Origin: JBKEDS01 sp047975545
GTDB taxonomy: Bacteria; Bacteroidota; Bacteroidia; Flavobacteriales; Flavobacteriaceae
DNA: 29,445 nt
Reading direction: 5' to 3'
Assembly (NCBI GenBank): GCA_047975545.1
Contig: JBKEDS010000064.1
Location: 1 to 29,445 of the forward strand
Positions 9,184-17,939 of this stretch are shown here, piece by piece (the first letter of the stretch is position 1; the number at the start of each line of letters is the position of its first letter). Made by a program: the position numbers and the translations under genes. The notes under the pieces were generated by a model. That model was given only the letters and a program-made list of their open reading frames with translations. It was not told the DNA's origin and did no database searches.

Positions 9184-10427
9184 GGTTTTGTGTGTTTAAT
9201 TGATGTTGATGGGCTGGCTGCTTTTGGTGGGGGCGCCAGCTCTAAAGTATCTAAATTAATTTCGGATTTGTAATAAAATGGGGCTTGGGTTTCGTTGGGC
9301 GAAAGGTCTTGTTGTTCGTCGTTTTTAAACAGAAGCGCTTTCATTTTAACAATAAATTCGGGCTGTTCAACTGTTATTTTGTCGTTTTTTAGGCTTATGG
9401 GCGTTATTAAAATAAGGGCGGTTATAAACGCAAAATAGCTTAGGTATTTTAGCCCCGAGTTCATTAAGGGCTTGTATTTGTTGTACATGTTTACCTTGTG
9501 CGTGGGCGAAATGGCAAATACGTTTTTAATGGTGTCTTTTTGAAAAACGGGTTGGTTGTGTGCCTTTAAACCGGCGCTGCCCACAAGCAGCATTGTGTCG
9601 TTTTCCTTTAGTAAATACTGGGTATAGCGTTTTCGGCTTGAAGTGTAGCGTTCGTCTATATCTACCCCGATAAGTTCAAGGTTTTCGGGCAGTACTTCGA
9701 TTTCGCCAGTTTCGTCCTTAACCCGAAACGGATTTATTTCGGTTTCGGAAAAAATGGTGGAATAGCTGTCCTTACCATCTTTATCGGTTTTAACAGCTTC
9801 AATTTTATAATGGTATCCAATACACGGTTTGCTGCCTATTGGCGAAATTTTTGGGGTGTCCATAAGCAGTTCGCCTTCGATTTCGGCAAGTCCCATGGCG
9901 AGCGAACGGATTTTTGAAGTGGGCAAAATATGCTGAAAGTTATAAAACCGCTTTCGGTTGCTGGGCAGCAATGCCGAAGCTACGGGTATAATAATGAACA
10001 GGAAAATAATCATGGTTGGGCCAAAGGCGAAAAAAGCTACCGAAAATAGCAGGCTGCCAATTATGGCTAATATTTTTTTCCACGTAGGTTTGGGTTTAAT
10101 ATTGTGTTTTAGGTTGAATTGTTTTTCGGCTTTATGGTTGTCCATCCGTTCTTTTGTCCCTCCGTAAACAATACCTATAAATACTATTGGAAAAGTGGCA
10201 ATAAACAGAAAAATCATTAGCGGCATGCAAAGCGGGCTATATACAAAAAAGAGTAAAATTTCTAAACTTGGATATAAAATGAAGAGCAGCCAGCTTTTAA
10301 ATTTTAACTTGAACAACCCTTTTAAGGCAACCGTTTGAAACAAGGCCGCGCCCAAGCAAAAAATAATGTAAAATAGCACTTCGGAAAAAGCGGGGCGTTG
10401 TTGGGCAAAGTCTAAAAAGTCGTGCAT
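9180..10427 (-). CDS. GIDE-domain (E3 ubiquitin ligase-like) multi-pass membrane protein
   Basis: This is a 415-residue membrane protein. Hydrophobic segments fall at about 14-36, 45-63, 66-88 and 119-153 (one or two spans), with a last one at ~328-345. Between them, residues ~175-310 form a soluble beta-rich domain (AMGLAEIEGELL, IGSKPCIGYHYKIE, NPFRVKDETGEIEVLP). This matches the GIDE domain named after the MULAN/GIDE E3 ligases, but no RING finger is present, so ubiquitin ligase activity is not implied. Its stop overlaps the lemA start by 4 bp. It begins 29 bp after the LytTR regulator gene, suggesting one operon. The biochemical role is unknown. Confidence 0.82.
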   Translation of the reverse strand: MHDFLDFAQQRPAFSEVLFYIIFCLGAALFQTVALKGLFKLKFKSWLLFILYPSLEILLFFVYSPLCMPLMIFLFIATFPIVFIGIVYGGTKERMDNHKAEKQFNLKHNIKPKPTWKKILAIIGSLLFSVAFFAFGPTMIIFLFIIIPVASALLPSNRKRFYNFQHILPTSKIRSLAMGLAEIEGELLMDTPKISPIGSKPCIGYHYKIEAVKTDKDGKDSYSTIFSETEINPFRVKDETGEIEVLPENLELIGVDIDERYTSSRKRYTQYLLKENDTMLLVGSAGLKAHNQPVFQKDTIKNVFAISPTHKVNMYNKYKPLMNSGLKYLSYFAFITALILITPISLKNDKITVEQPEFIVKMKALLFKNDEQQDLSPNETQAPFYYKSEINLDTLELAPPPKAASPSTSIKHTKP

Positions 10428-10456
10428 TTTTAAAAACCGGATTAATTGTGCGCAAT

Positions 10457-11182
10457 TTAAAGCAATTTGCCCTTCATATAGCCATCAAAACCGTCTTTAT
10501 ACTGGTTGGCTATGGTAATACGCTGTTTTCCTATTATAATTTGGCTGCGCTCCAAACTGTCTATTTTATCCAAGGCCACGATAAACGACCTATGAACACG
10601 CATAAAGTTACTGGATGGCAACTCGGTATCTAACTTTTTAAGGCTTATTAGCGACAGTATGGGCTTGGGCTCGCTTAGCAGGTAAAATTTGGCATAATCC
10701 TTCATGCCTTCGATATACAAAATATCGTTAAGCTGTATTTTAAGCTGTTTGTATTCCGATTTAACAAAAATAAATGCCTTGGTTTCGGCTTTTTGGCTTT
10801 CAGGTTGTATTTTGTTTTTTTCAACCAAGCCCAAAACTTTATTGGCGGCATTTAAAAACTCGGTATAGTTAAAGGGTTTTAGCAAATAATCCACGGCGTT
10901 TACTTTGTAGCCGTCTATGGCATATTGGTCAAAAGCCGTTGTAAACACCAATTTTGTGGTTTTTGGTAGGTTTTTGGCAAATTCCAAACCGTTAAGTTCG
11001 GGCATTTGTATGTCGGAAAACAGTACGTCTACGGGTGGGTTATGGGTAATGTACTCCATGACCTCGAAGGCGTTTTCGCAGGCTGCTTTTAGCTCTAAAA
11101 ACGGGGTTTTTTCCACGTAGCTTTTTAATAGGGCTAAGGCCATGGGTTCGTCGTCTACAATTAGGCATGAAAGTTTTTGCAT
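10457..11182 (-). CDS. LytTR-family response regulator
   Basis: This is a 241-residue DNA-binding response regulator. The receiver domain (1-~120) has the acidic pair D10-D11 (LIVDDEP), phospho-acceptor D57 (LFSDIQMP), T81/T82 (VFTTAF) and K102 (YLLKPF). The LytTR DNA-binding domain covers ~135-238 (FIFVKSEYKQLKIQ, DILYIEGMKDYAKFY, FMRVHRSFIV). Such regulators normally pair with a LytS/YehU-type sensor kinase, but none is encoded in this window. It is the first gene of a probable operon with the GIDE-domain protein and LemA. The upstream 79-bp gap has only a partial -7 match (TATATTTT). Confidence 0.94.
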   Translation of the reverse strand: MQKLSCLIVDDEPMALALLKSYVEKTPFLELKAACENAFEVMEYITHNPPVDVLFSDIQMPELNGLEFAKNLPKTTKLVFTTAFDQYAIDGYKVNAVDYLLKPFNYTEFLNAANKVLGLVEKNKIQPESQKAETKAFIFVKSEYKQLKIQLNDILYIEGMKDYAKFYLLSEPKPILSLISLKKLDTELPSSNFMRVHRSFIVALDKIDSLERSQIIIGKQRITIANQYKDGFDGYMKGKLL

Positions 11183-11261
11183 AAAATGGAGTTTTTCTGC
11201 CTAAAAATATAAAAAAATCCTGACTTGTTGTTGTGTGTTAATGTTTTGGGTTGGTTGTTTT

Positions 11262-13421
11262 TTAGGGCATTGGTTGTAAACCTTCCCATTTTACGTTCCA
11301 TTTTCCGTCTTTGGGAAATCCTGGGTTTTCAATGGTATTTCCATCAAAACCGGCGCACATTAATGCTACGGCAGACAAAACGCCTCCATTTCCCGGTAAA
11401 TATAGGGTAAGCCGCGGCGTTTGGTAATTATGCCCATTGGGTAAATAGGTGTTGGTTGTTTCGTTTCGCAATAAGGCCTTAACGGCATCTTCGGGCCTGT
11501 TAAGCCTTGTTGCTGTCATGGCTTCTAAAGGGAAGTCCCAGCCCCATGTATGGTTCCAATGCCATACTTTATTGATCGTGTCGAAAGTTTTGTTCATTAC
11601 GGACACATCGACGTATCCCGTATTTGGCACAAAGCCTAAAGCGCCCAAAACGGCAGGGTGGTCTATGGTATGCTCGCTCGTTGGCGAGTATGAATTTGGT
11701 ACGCTTTCGGCGGATAGATATACGCCGTCTTGTTGCGCCATAGGCGATAATTTATCGATTATGGTTTGCCATTGCGGTTCGGGTGCCATGCCCAAGCGTT
11801 TGCGCCATTGTTGTGCTATTGATAATCCCCATACCCAATACGCTAACTCAAAAGGTGGATTATAGGTTTCGAACTTGTTGAAACATTCTTGCGCCGGAAT
11901 TATGCCTTTTCCTAAAATATAACGGTCGTTTTCGGTATCGTAGTACGGAAACGAGGCCATAAAATCGGCTGTTGAAAAAATAAGTGTTTTGTACCGCTCT
12001 AAATTTTCTGCGGTAGGGTTGTTTCGGTAAATTAACTCGGCCAAATAAATAATATGGGGTTGTTGCCATATTAAAAACGAACCTACGTTCGATGGGGCTT
12101 CATTGGCGCTATGGTCGGTCATTTTTTGCCACCGTACGCCTTTATAGCCTTGTCGTTCGGAAATTAATTTGGCTTTGTCGTAGGCATTATAATACCAATC
12201 GATGCTTTTTTCCAATAATTCCGTTCGGCCCCAAAGCGGGTAATGGGCGCTATGCCACCAGTACATTTCCATATGGGGTTTGCCAAACCAACTGTTGTAG
12301 GTTAGCCCCGTTTCTTGTATGGGGTAATGCCCTGCGCATTGCGAGCGGGTTAGGTATTGCGATAGTATTACCCGTCTTTCGATTTCGAATGCCCTGGGAT
12401 CGGTACATTCCGAAAAGTCGACTGCGCCTCCCGATTGCCAAAATTGTTCCCAACCGGCTATACTGCTTTGTTCAATTTCATTAAAAGCAAGTACTTGGTT
12501 TGTGTTTTTTGGCGAAAAGCCTACTGAAAATTCAAAACTGTTTTCGGTCTTGGGTTGAATGGTAAAATAATGGGGTTTTATTTGTGTTGCAACACCTTCT
12601 ACATTTAAAGACGTTTTTACGGTATAGGTGTCGTTATCTAATACTCTGTTAAACAGGAATGTGCTTTCGTTTTCTTGGTTAACAACGGTTTTATGTAAAT
12701 TGTCATGTGTGTAATTTGTGCCCCTATCGGCAAATTCGTTGGTTGGATAGGGAAATCTGAATTTCAATTTAATTCGGCCTTCATTAATTAATGATGATTC
12801 TACTTTTGCGGCAATAACGTCTTTGTTGGTATGGGCGTAGGTGGTAATTTTTATGGGAATATTTTCTACGGAAAAGTGGCTTTCAATCTTTCCCGTCCAA
12901 AGATTTAATTCTTGGTTAATGTTTTTTAAGTCTTCGGGTGTGGCCAAAGTGCCGTTGGATTTAATAATTTCCAAACCAATATTGCCCAATTGGAGCCTGT
13001 GCGGGTTTGCCCTAAAATAGTCGGCGGCATTGCCTTTTCGTGTGTCTTCCCTGTTTTGTATGGCGTATAGGGCATTGTGGTCGCCATTGAAATTATAGTC
13101 CATTAAGGTTTCGTTAAATTGAAAATTGTTTGTGTTGGGAGAGGTGTGCCATCCCCATTCCGACTGCGTTCCCAAGGGTACGCCATTTTTATAAAATTCG
13201 GGAAAGGACTGTAAGCCCGTAACATCGACAGTAAAAGCAAACGCTCCGTTCCCTACGTTTAATGAGGCTAAAGTATCCACGGATGTAATTTTAACATTAT
13301 GCCTTGTAACTACTGCTTTTCGGTTTATTTTTTCGGGAGCGATAGGTCCTGTTTTTTCTTTGCATGAAAATGTACTTATTATTGTAAAGGTTAGGATAGA
13401 AAGCCATTTTGTTGTTTTCAT
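11262..13421 (-). CDS. Six-hairpin glycosidase-like lipoprotein
   Basis: This is a 719-residue predicted lipoprotein with its lipobox cysteine at position 20 (ISTFSC). An N-terminal beta-sandwich-like part (~35-300) opens with VTRHNVKIT and LNVGNGAFAFTVDVTGLQSFPEF, as in many uncharacterised Bacteroidota glycosidase-like proteins. Residues ~340-710 look like an (alpha/alpha)6 barrel, with WFGKPHMEMYWWHSAHYPLWGR, WQKMTDHSANEAPSN and WNHTWGWDFPLEAMTATRL blocks rich in W, E, D and H. It resembles clan GH-L/GH-M-type six-hairpin enzymes (GH65/GH95 neighbourhood), but I cannot assign a CAZy family or substrate. It is the last gene of the four-gene hydrolase operon, 12 bp after the propeller gene. 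Confidence 0.78.
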   Translation of the reverse strand: MKTTKWLSILTFTIISTFSCKEKTGPIAPEKINRKAVVTRHNVKITSVDTLASLNVGNGAFAFTVDVTGLQSFPEFYKNGVPLGTQSEWGWHTSPNTNNFQFNETLMDYNFNGDHNALYAIQNREDTRKGNAADYFRANPHRLQLGNIGLEIIKSNGTLATPEDLKNINQELNLWTGKIESHFSVENIPIKITTYAHTNKDVIAAKVESSLINEGRIKLKFRFPYPTNEFADRGTNYTHDNLHKTVVNQENESTFLFNRVLDNDTYTVKTSLNVEGVATQIKPHYFTIQPKTENSFEFSVGFSPKNTNQVLAFNEIEQSSIAGWEQFWQSGGAVDFSECTDPRAFEIERRVILSQYLTRSQCAGHYPIQETGLTYNSWFGKPHMEMYWWHSAHYPLWGRTELLEKSIDWYYNAYDKAKLISERQGYKGVRWQKMTDHSANEAPSNVGSFLIWQQPHIIYLAELIYRNNPTAENLERYKTLIFSTADFMASFPYYDTENDRYILGKGIIPAQECFNKFETYNPPFELAYWVWGLSIAQQWRKRLGMAPEPQWQTIIDKLSPMAQQDGVYLSAESVPNSYSPTSEHTIDHPAVLGALGFVPNTGYVDVSVMNKTFDTINKVWHWNHTWGWDFPLEAMTATRLNRPEDAVKALLRNETTNTYLPNGHNYQTPRLTLYLPGNGGVLSAVALMCAGFDGNTIENPGFPKDGKWNVKWEGLQPMP

Positions 13422-13433
13422 GGTATGTTTTGT

Positions 13434-14510
13434 TTAGTTAATTTTAAAAATAAATCCGGAAGCCGTTTCGTATTTTCCGCCTTGAGATGCCGTAAACAAA
13501 TAGGCTGGTTTGTTGTTTAAAAACAGTATTTGGGGGCGTTCGGAACGACCATAACGGTTTAAATGTTTTGGTGCCGGAGGTTGTTGGGTATATTTGTTTA
13601 ATTCCTGATAGCCAATTTCGGGCTCGGACCAATGTATCCCATCTTTAGAGTGCATGTACAGCCCATTGTCTATACCATAAACCCCCAGATCGCGAGCTAA
13701 CATGTGAAATCCGTTTTTGTCGTGCCAAGTAAAGGCGTCTTCACATTGTTGGTTGTTGCCCATGGTATGAAAATCGATTACAGGATTTTCGCCGTATTTT
13801 ACATAGGGACCTTCCAAGGCTTTTGCTATTGCCAAGCCATATTTTCTGTTTCCGCGAATTTTAAATTTTGGGTGTTCGTAGCCTTCTGTGTTAAACGATT
13901 TGTAATACAGCCAATATTCGCCATTAGGATGTTTAAAAAAAGAAGGGTTTGTTGTGCAGTGGTCGTCCCATTGGCCTTTTTTTCCTGGATAAAGCAAAGG
14001 CTCGTTAGGGCGTTTCCACGGGCCGTAAAGCGAGTTGGATGTGGCCAGGCCTATGCGTTGTGTGTTTAATTTTCCATTGGAATTCCCCATGAAAAATAAA
14101 GCATATTTGCCATCGATGTAATGAATACTTGGGTTGTGGCAGGTTGTGGCGTCCCAAAATCCTTCGCCGCGCGGGGCTAAAACGGTGCTTATATACTTGT
14201 AAGGGCCTTCGGGTGTGTTGGCTACGGCGTGGGCTATTTCCGAGGCATGCGTCCATCCGCTCATACTTTTAGCCTTTGGCCAACGGGACAGAAACACATG
14301 GATTTTGCCATCAGGTCCTTCAATGGGGCTATTGCACCAAACGTAATAATCCTTAAACTCCAAAGCCCTGCCAATAGGCGACAGGCGTTTTTCGAAATTG
14401 GACAGTTTAGGTGTTTGGTAATTGCCAAATAGTATTTGATTTGCAAACGTGGGCAGGCAGCTTCCCAAAGAAGCCATCAGGCTTGTTGTTATAAATTCTT
14501 TTCTGGTCAT
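13434..14510 (-). CDS. GH43/GH117-like five-bladed beta-propeller glycosidase
   Basis: This is a 358-residue exported enzyme-like protein. The leader MTRKEFITTSLMASLGSC suggests a signal peptide, possibly a lipobox ending at Cys18. The body has propeller blades with recurring signatures: EGPYKY (~101), YGPWKR (~162) and EGPYVKY (~233), plus NPSIHYIDGKYALFF, NPSFFKHPNGEYWLYY and EDAFTWHDKNGFHML strands. This is the organisation of GH43/GH62/GH117-type (clan GH-F-like) enzymes. Candidate catalytic acids lie in the WCNSPIEGPDG and CEDAFTWHD blocks, but assignment is uncertain. The gene is 1 bp downstream of the DUF4450 gene, so it is tightly co-transcribed. An exo-acting alpha-L-sugar hydrolase is plausible, and the substrate is unknown. 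Confidence 0.78.
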   Translation of the reverse strand: MTRKEFITTSLMASLGSCLPTFANQILFGNYQTPKLSNFEKRLSPIGRALEFKDYYVWCNSPIEGPDGKIHVFLSRWPKAKSMSGWTHASEIAHAVANTPEGPYKYISTVLAPRGEGFWDATTCHNPSIHYIDGKYALFFMGNSNGKLNTQRIGLATSNSLYGPWKRPNEPLLYPGKKGQWDDHCTTNPSFFKHPNGEYWLYYKSFNTEGYEHPKFKIRGNRKYGLAIAKALEGPYVKYGENPVIDFHTMGNNQQCEDAFTWHDKNGFHMLARDLGVYGIDNGLYMHSKDGIHWSEPEIGYQELNKYTQQPPAPKHLNRYGRSERPQILFLNNKPAYLFTASQGGKYETASGFIFKIN

Positions 14511-14511
14511 G

Positions 14512-17500
14512 TTATTTCCTTACAAGGGTTATGCTCATCAAGCCAATAATTACATCGTTGGCAACTGCCTTAATTTCAAGGGTTTTCAGGGTTTTATTGG
14601 CGTTTAAAGGCAAATCTAAAATAGTAGCGGCTCCGCCATCTATACCATAATCGCTAAAACCTTTTATTGGGGTGAAATTTTTAAAGTTTCGGGTAATTTG
14701 CCCTGTTTTTAAATATAGCCTTGGCGGTTTTGGGGCATTGGTGGTAAAAGCCAAGCCGTCTACAAAATAATCCTGTTCTATGGGCCACCAATTTTCGGGG
14801 TTTTTTAAACTTAAAGTTTCAAAAGAACCATCGGTGTAGTGTATCACGATTTCGCCATTGGTAAACCTGCTTTGCATGGGGTTTGTAGTGCCAGCCATAA
14901 TAAAATAGGCGTGGGGCGATTGCCCTTTTAGCGGAATTTTAATTTGCTTTGGGAAATTATCCCATTGCGATACAAAGACTATGTTTTTTGAACTTGTTTC
15001 CGAAGGGGTTTTAAACGGGATGTTTTGGGGGCCAACAATAGTATTGTTTTTGCCCGCAGCAAGGCGTAAACCGGAATCGTCTATTTTGGGCTTTACGTGC
15101 GGGTAGCACCAGTTGCCAATGCCCTGGGTTGGTAGTTGCAGGGTTGGCGATGTTGGCCTCGGGCTTAAATAGTGTTGCTCGAAAATAGCGCTAACGTTAC
15201 TGTTAAAAGCATCTTCAAGGTTTACCATTTCAAATGTTGTGTCTTCTGGTAGTTTTTCATCCCAATTTTGAAATTCCGATTCTTTTTTTGTTTTTAAAAC
15301 AGTTAAATGGATGGGTTGCCACCAAACCATATTATTTTGCTTTAATTGAACAAAAAACGTTTTGTGGCCTTGCTCGGCTTCAATTTTAAAGTTTAATTGA
15401 TTTGTTGTTTTTTTTAATTCTGAAATAGCCAATTGCGGATTAAAAACAGTAATGATTTCGGCTTTTTTTGTTGAAAACGATTTAATGTCGTTTGGGTTGC
15501 CCGTAAATTCAAAATCCGGCCGTTCCAATTTTTCCGTTTTCCATTTTATTTGAATGGTATATTGTTTTTTATAAGGACTTTCAATAATTAATTTTGGGGT
15601 TCCAATAGCGGTTTCATCAAAGGCCCAATTTGCTTTTTCGCCATTTATTTTTACAAATTCAACCCCTGCGTTAAAAGTGTTTATTTCCAAACGAAGCTTC
15701 ATTGGGGTTTTAAAGTTAGATTCGATATGGTATTCTGAAATCATATCTTTTTTATGAAAATCAATACTGATATCAGGTATTTTTAATGAAGCATTGTTCC
15801 ACTCGCTGGGAAGTCCCGGTTTTATGTGCAATGTGTTTTCAATAGCATTTGGGTTAATGCCAAAAAGCCCTTCGACCAATGAACGGGTGGCCATACCAAT
15901 AGGGTCGGCAAAATCGCGGTATAGTTCGCCCCGCATGGCATCGTAATACGACAGTTGCTGAAAATTTCCCGGCGAAGCCCCGAGATACATGCTTTCAATT
16001 AAGGCGCTTTCCCATAATTTATAGGCTTTTTTGGGTCTGTTTCCTTGCCAGTACGCCAAAGCGGTATGTAAATTTTCGGCTAAAGCCACATTGTTAACCG
16101 ACCATGTGTAGGGTTGCCAGTTGGTTGTTGAAACCAATTGTAAATCGGTTTTTTGCAAACCATTGGCCTTTACTGGGATATGGGGGATTTGGGTGTCTAT
16201 ATAACGTAAGGACTGATACGCTTGAAATTTATTGGCAATACCTTCATCCAGAGCATGGTAAATGGTCCAAATACCGGGGTAGTCGTGTGTTAATTGGTTT
16301 CCGAGCAAATCTTTATACTCGGCAAAAACGCCTTTTTGAGATAACCAAAGTTGTTCTGCAATTGTTTTTTTTATAAGTGCAGCCTCATTTAAATAAGGTT
16401 CGGGGTTTTCTCCTAAAAGCTTTGCTATTTGTGCCGTTAATAAATTTGCCGAATAATTGTACGCTGAGGCATAGGTAACGCCACCACCGCTATATTGTAG
16501 GGCATCGCTTGCCCAAATAGCGGCATAGGCATCGTAAAGGCCGTCGTTGTCGGTATCGAAATTGCGCTTTTCCCATGCCAGGTGCCGTTGTAACACGGGC
16601 CACATTTTACGCATAAAATCCAAATTGCCTGTCCATTGATAGCTTCGCAATAGTTGGTTAATAAATACCGAATTCATATCGTAGTGATGTGCAATGGTAT
16701 TGTTGTTGGGACGGCGACTAATATACCCGCGGCTAAACATGGCCGTGCCCAATACTTCTTTTTGTCGGGCAAAGTTCCTGAAACTGTCCAATACAACAGA
16801 TCCTGTTTCCGGTTCCAAAACTTGCGAATTTGCATAGCTTTTAAAATGGCTTTTTGCTCTATCGTGCCAACCTAATGGATTTGCCGCATAAGCCCCCCGC
16901 CAGGCATTTAAGTGCATGCGCCATGCCACGGCACCGTGTAAATACGCCGATGGTTCCCATATAGCATCGGCAGCAACAGCCAATGTGCCTCCCAAAGTAT
17001 TAATAAACGCATCGGGGGTTTTTAGGGTAATGCGTTCCCGTAGCTGTTTTGTTTTTTGTTGGGCTTCCAAAAATTCATGTTCTATTTCTAATTGGTTTGT
17101 TTTGGATAAATGTTGGTTGTGTTCTAATTTCCAAAATAATGGGGTATTGTGTTGTTGTGTTACTTTACCAATAATTACAGGTAGGTGTTGTACTTTTGAT
17201 TGCAACAATGCTAATGGTTTTGCTTCTAAATTGGCATCAACCAATTTTAGGTTCGATTTTGGAAAGTAGCCTGTTATCGTTTTGTTGTTTCCGGTTTTTT
17301 CTTTGTTGCTTTCCGAACCAAAATGCAATAAAAAAGAGGTGTCGTTTAATTTATATTGATTGTTTATACAGTATTCTGGAAGTTGGTAAAATACCGACTC
17401 GGGGTCGGCACCAATATCGCCATCGCGATAAAATTTTTTGCCCGAAGCCCCGCCGTAACACCAAACCAAATTAACGGTTTCGGGAATGTTTTTGGTTTCT

Positions 17501-17931
17501 AGCTTTAGTAACATAGCTTCGTCTTGGGCATGGGCAAGAACTTCTAATTTTATACTTCCGTTTTGCAATAGCGCATCCCGGATTTCGTATTGCATAACAC
17601 CGGGAATGTATTTGGTAGTAATGGAATCGCTTTCGGTTAGCCATTTACCGGTTTCGCTTGTAACAATTCCTAATTTAAAATTGCCTCCCATTCCGGGTAA
17701 GTATAAGGCAAATTCGGGTAAATCGCCTGTTTCTATCCTAAATCCAGTATGGGTGCCGTAAAGGGCCCTGTTGAATTTTTTTGTTCCTTTGTTTAAAAGA
17801 AAGCTTTCGTTTTCAGGTGTGTAATGAAATGGTCGGGTAGAAGCGGTTTCAATCTCTTGGGCATTGGAATGCTGTTTGCCAATCCACAATGAAAGGACAA
17901 AAAGGACAAAAAGTGTTTTGTTATAGTCCAT
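14512..17931 (-). CDS. DUF4450-family large exported glycosidase-like protein
   Basis: This is a 1139-residue exported protein with a signal peptide of about 24 residues (SNAQE). The N-terminus FHYTPENESFLLNKG and FRIETGDLPEFALYLPGMGGN matches the DUF4450 family. Residues ~300-690 look like an (alpha/alpha)6 catalytic-type barrel (EPSAYLHGAVAWRMHLNAWR, NFDTDNDGLYDAYAAIWASD, GVTYASAYNYSANLLTAQ, DPIGMATRSLVEGLFGINP). Three or so beta-rich segments follow up to the end, which closes with a galactose-binding-like ALPLNANKTLKTLEI type region. These proteins recur in Bacteroidota polysaccharide utilisation loci, but I know of no proven activity. The gene sits 8 bp after the GH28 gene and 1 bp before the propeller gene. 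Confidence 0.8.
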   Translation of the reverse strand: MDYNKTLFVLFVLSLWIGKQHSNAQEIETASTRPFHYTPENESFLLNKGTKKFNRALYGTHTGFRIETGDLPEFALYLPGMGGNFKLGIVTSETGKWLTESDSITTKYIPGVMQYEIRDALLQNGSIKLEVLAHAQDEAMLLKLETKNIPETVNLVWCYGGASGKKFYRDGDIGADPESVFYQLPEYCINNQYKLNDTSFLLHFGSESNKEKTGNNKTITGYFPKSNLKLVDANLEAKPLALLQSKVQHLPVIIGKVTQQHNTPLFWKLEHNQHLSKTNQLEIEHEFLEAQQKTKQLRERITLKTPDAFINTLGGTLAVAADAIWEPSAYLHGAVAWRMHLNAWRGAYAANPLGWHDRAKSHFKSYANSQVLEPETGSVVLDSFRNFARQKEVLGTAMFSRGYISRRPNNNTIAHHYDMNSVFINQLLRSYQWTGNLDFMRKMWPVLQRHLAWEKRNFDTDNDGLYDAYAAIWASDALQYSGGGVTYASAYNYSANLLTAQIAKLLGENPEPYLNEAALIKKTIAEQLWLSQKGVFAEYKDLLGNQLTHDYPGIWTIYHALDEGIANKFQAYQSLRYIDTQIPHIPVKANGLQKTDLQLVSTTNWQPYTWSVNNVALAENLHTALAYWQGNRPKKAYKLWESALIESMYLGASPGNFQQLSYYDAMRGELYRDFADPIGMATRSLVEGLFGINPNAIENTLHIKPGLPSEWNNASLKIPDISIDFHKKDMISEYHIESNFKTPMKLRLEINTFNAGVEFVKINGEKANWAFDETAIGTPKLIIESPYKKQYTIQIKWKTEKLERPDFEFTGNPNDIKSFSTKKAEIITVFNPQLAISELKKTTNQLNFKIEAEQGHKTFFVQLKQNNMVWWQPIHLTVLKTKKESEFQNWDEKLPEDTTFEMVNLEDAFNSNVSAIFEQHYLSPRPTSPTLQLPTQGIGNWCYPHVKPKIDDSGLRLAAGKNNTIVGPQNIPFKTPSETSSKNIVFVSQWDNFPKQIKIPLKGQSPHAYFIMAGTTNPMQSRFTNGEIVIHYTDGSFETLSLKNPENWWPIEQDYFVDGLAFTTNAPKPPRLYLKTGQITRNFKNFTPIKGFSDYGIDGGAATILDLPLNANKTLKTLEIKAVANDVIIGLMSITLVRK

Positions 17932-17939
17932 ACTTTGTT

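Noticed and set aside
11449..11865. 138-residue plus-strand ORF opposite the six-hairpin glycosidase gene
   Set aside because: The sense strand carries conserved glycosidase-like blocks here; the antisense frame has no recognisable domain or promoter.
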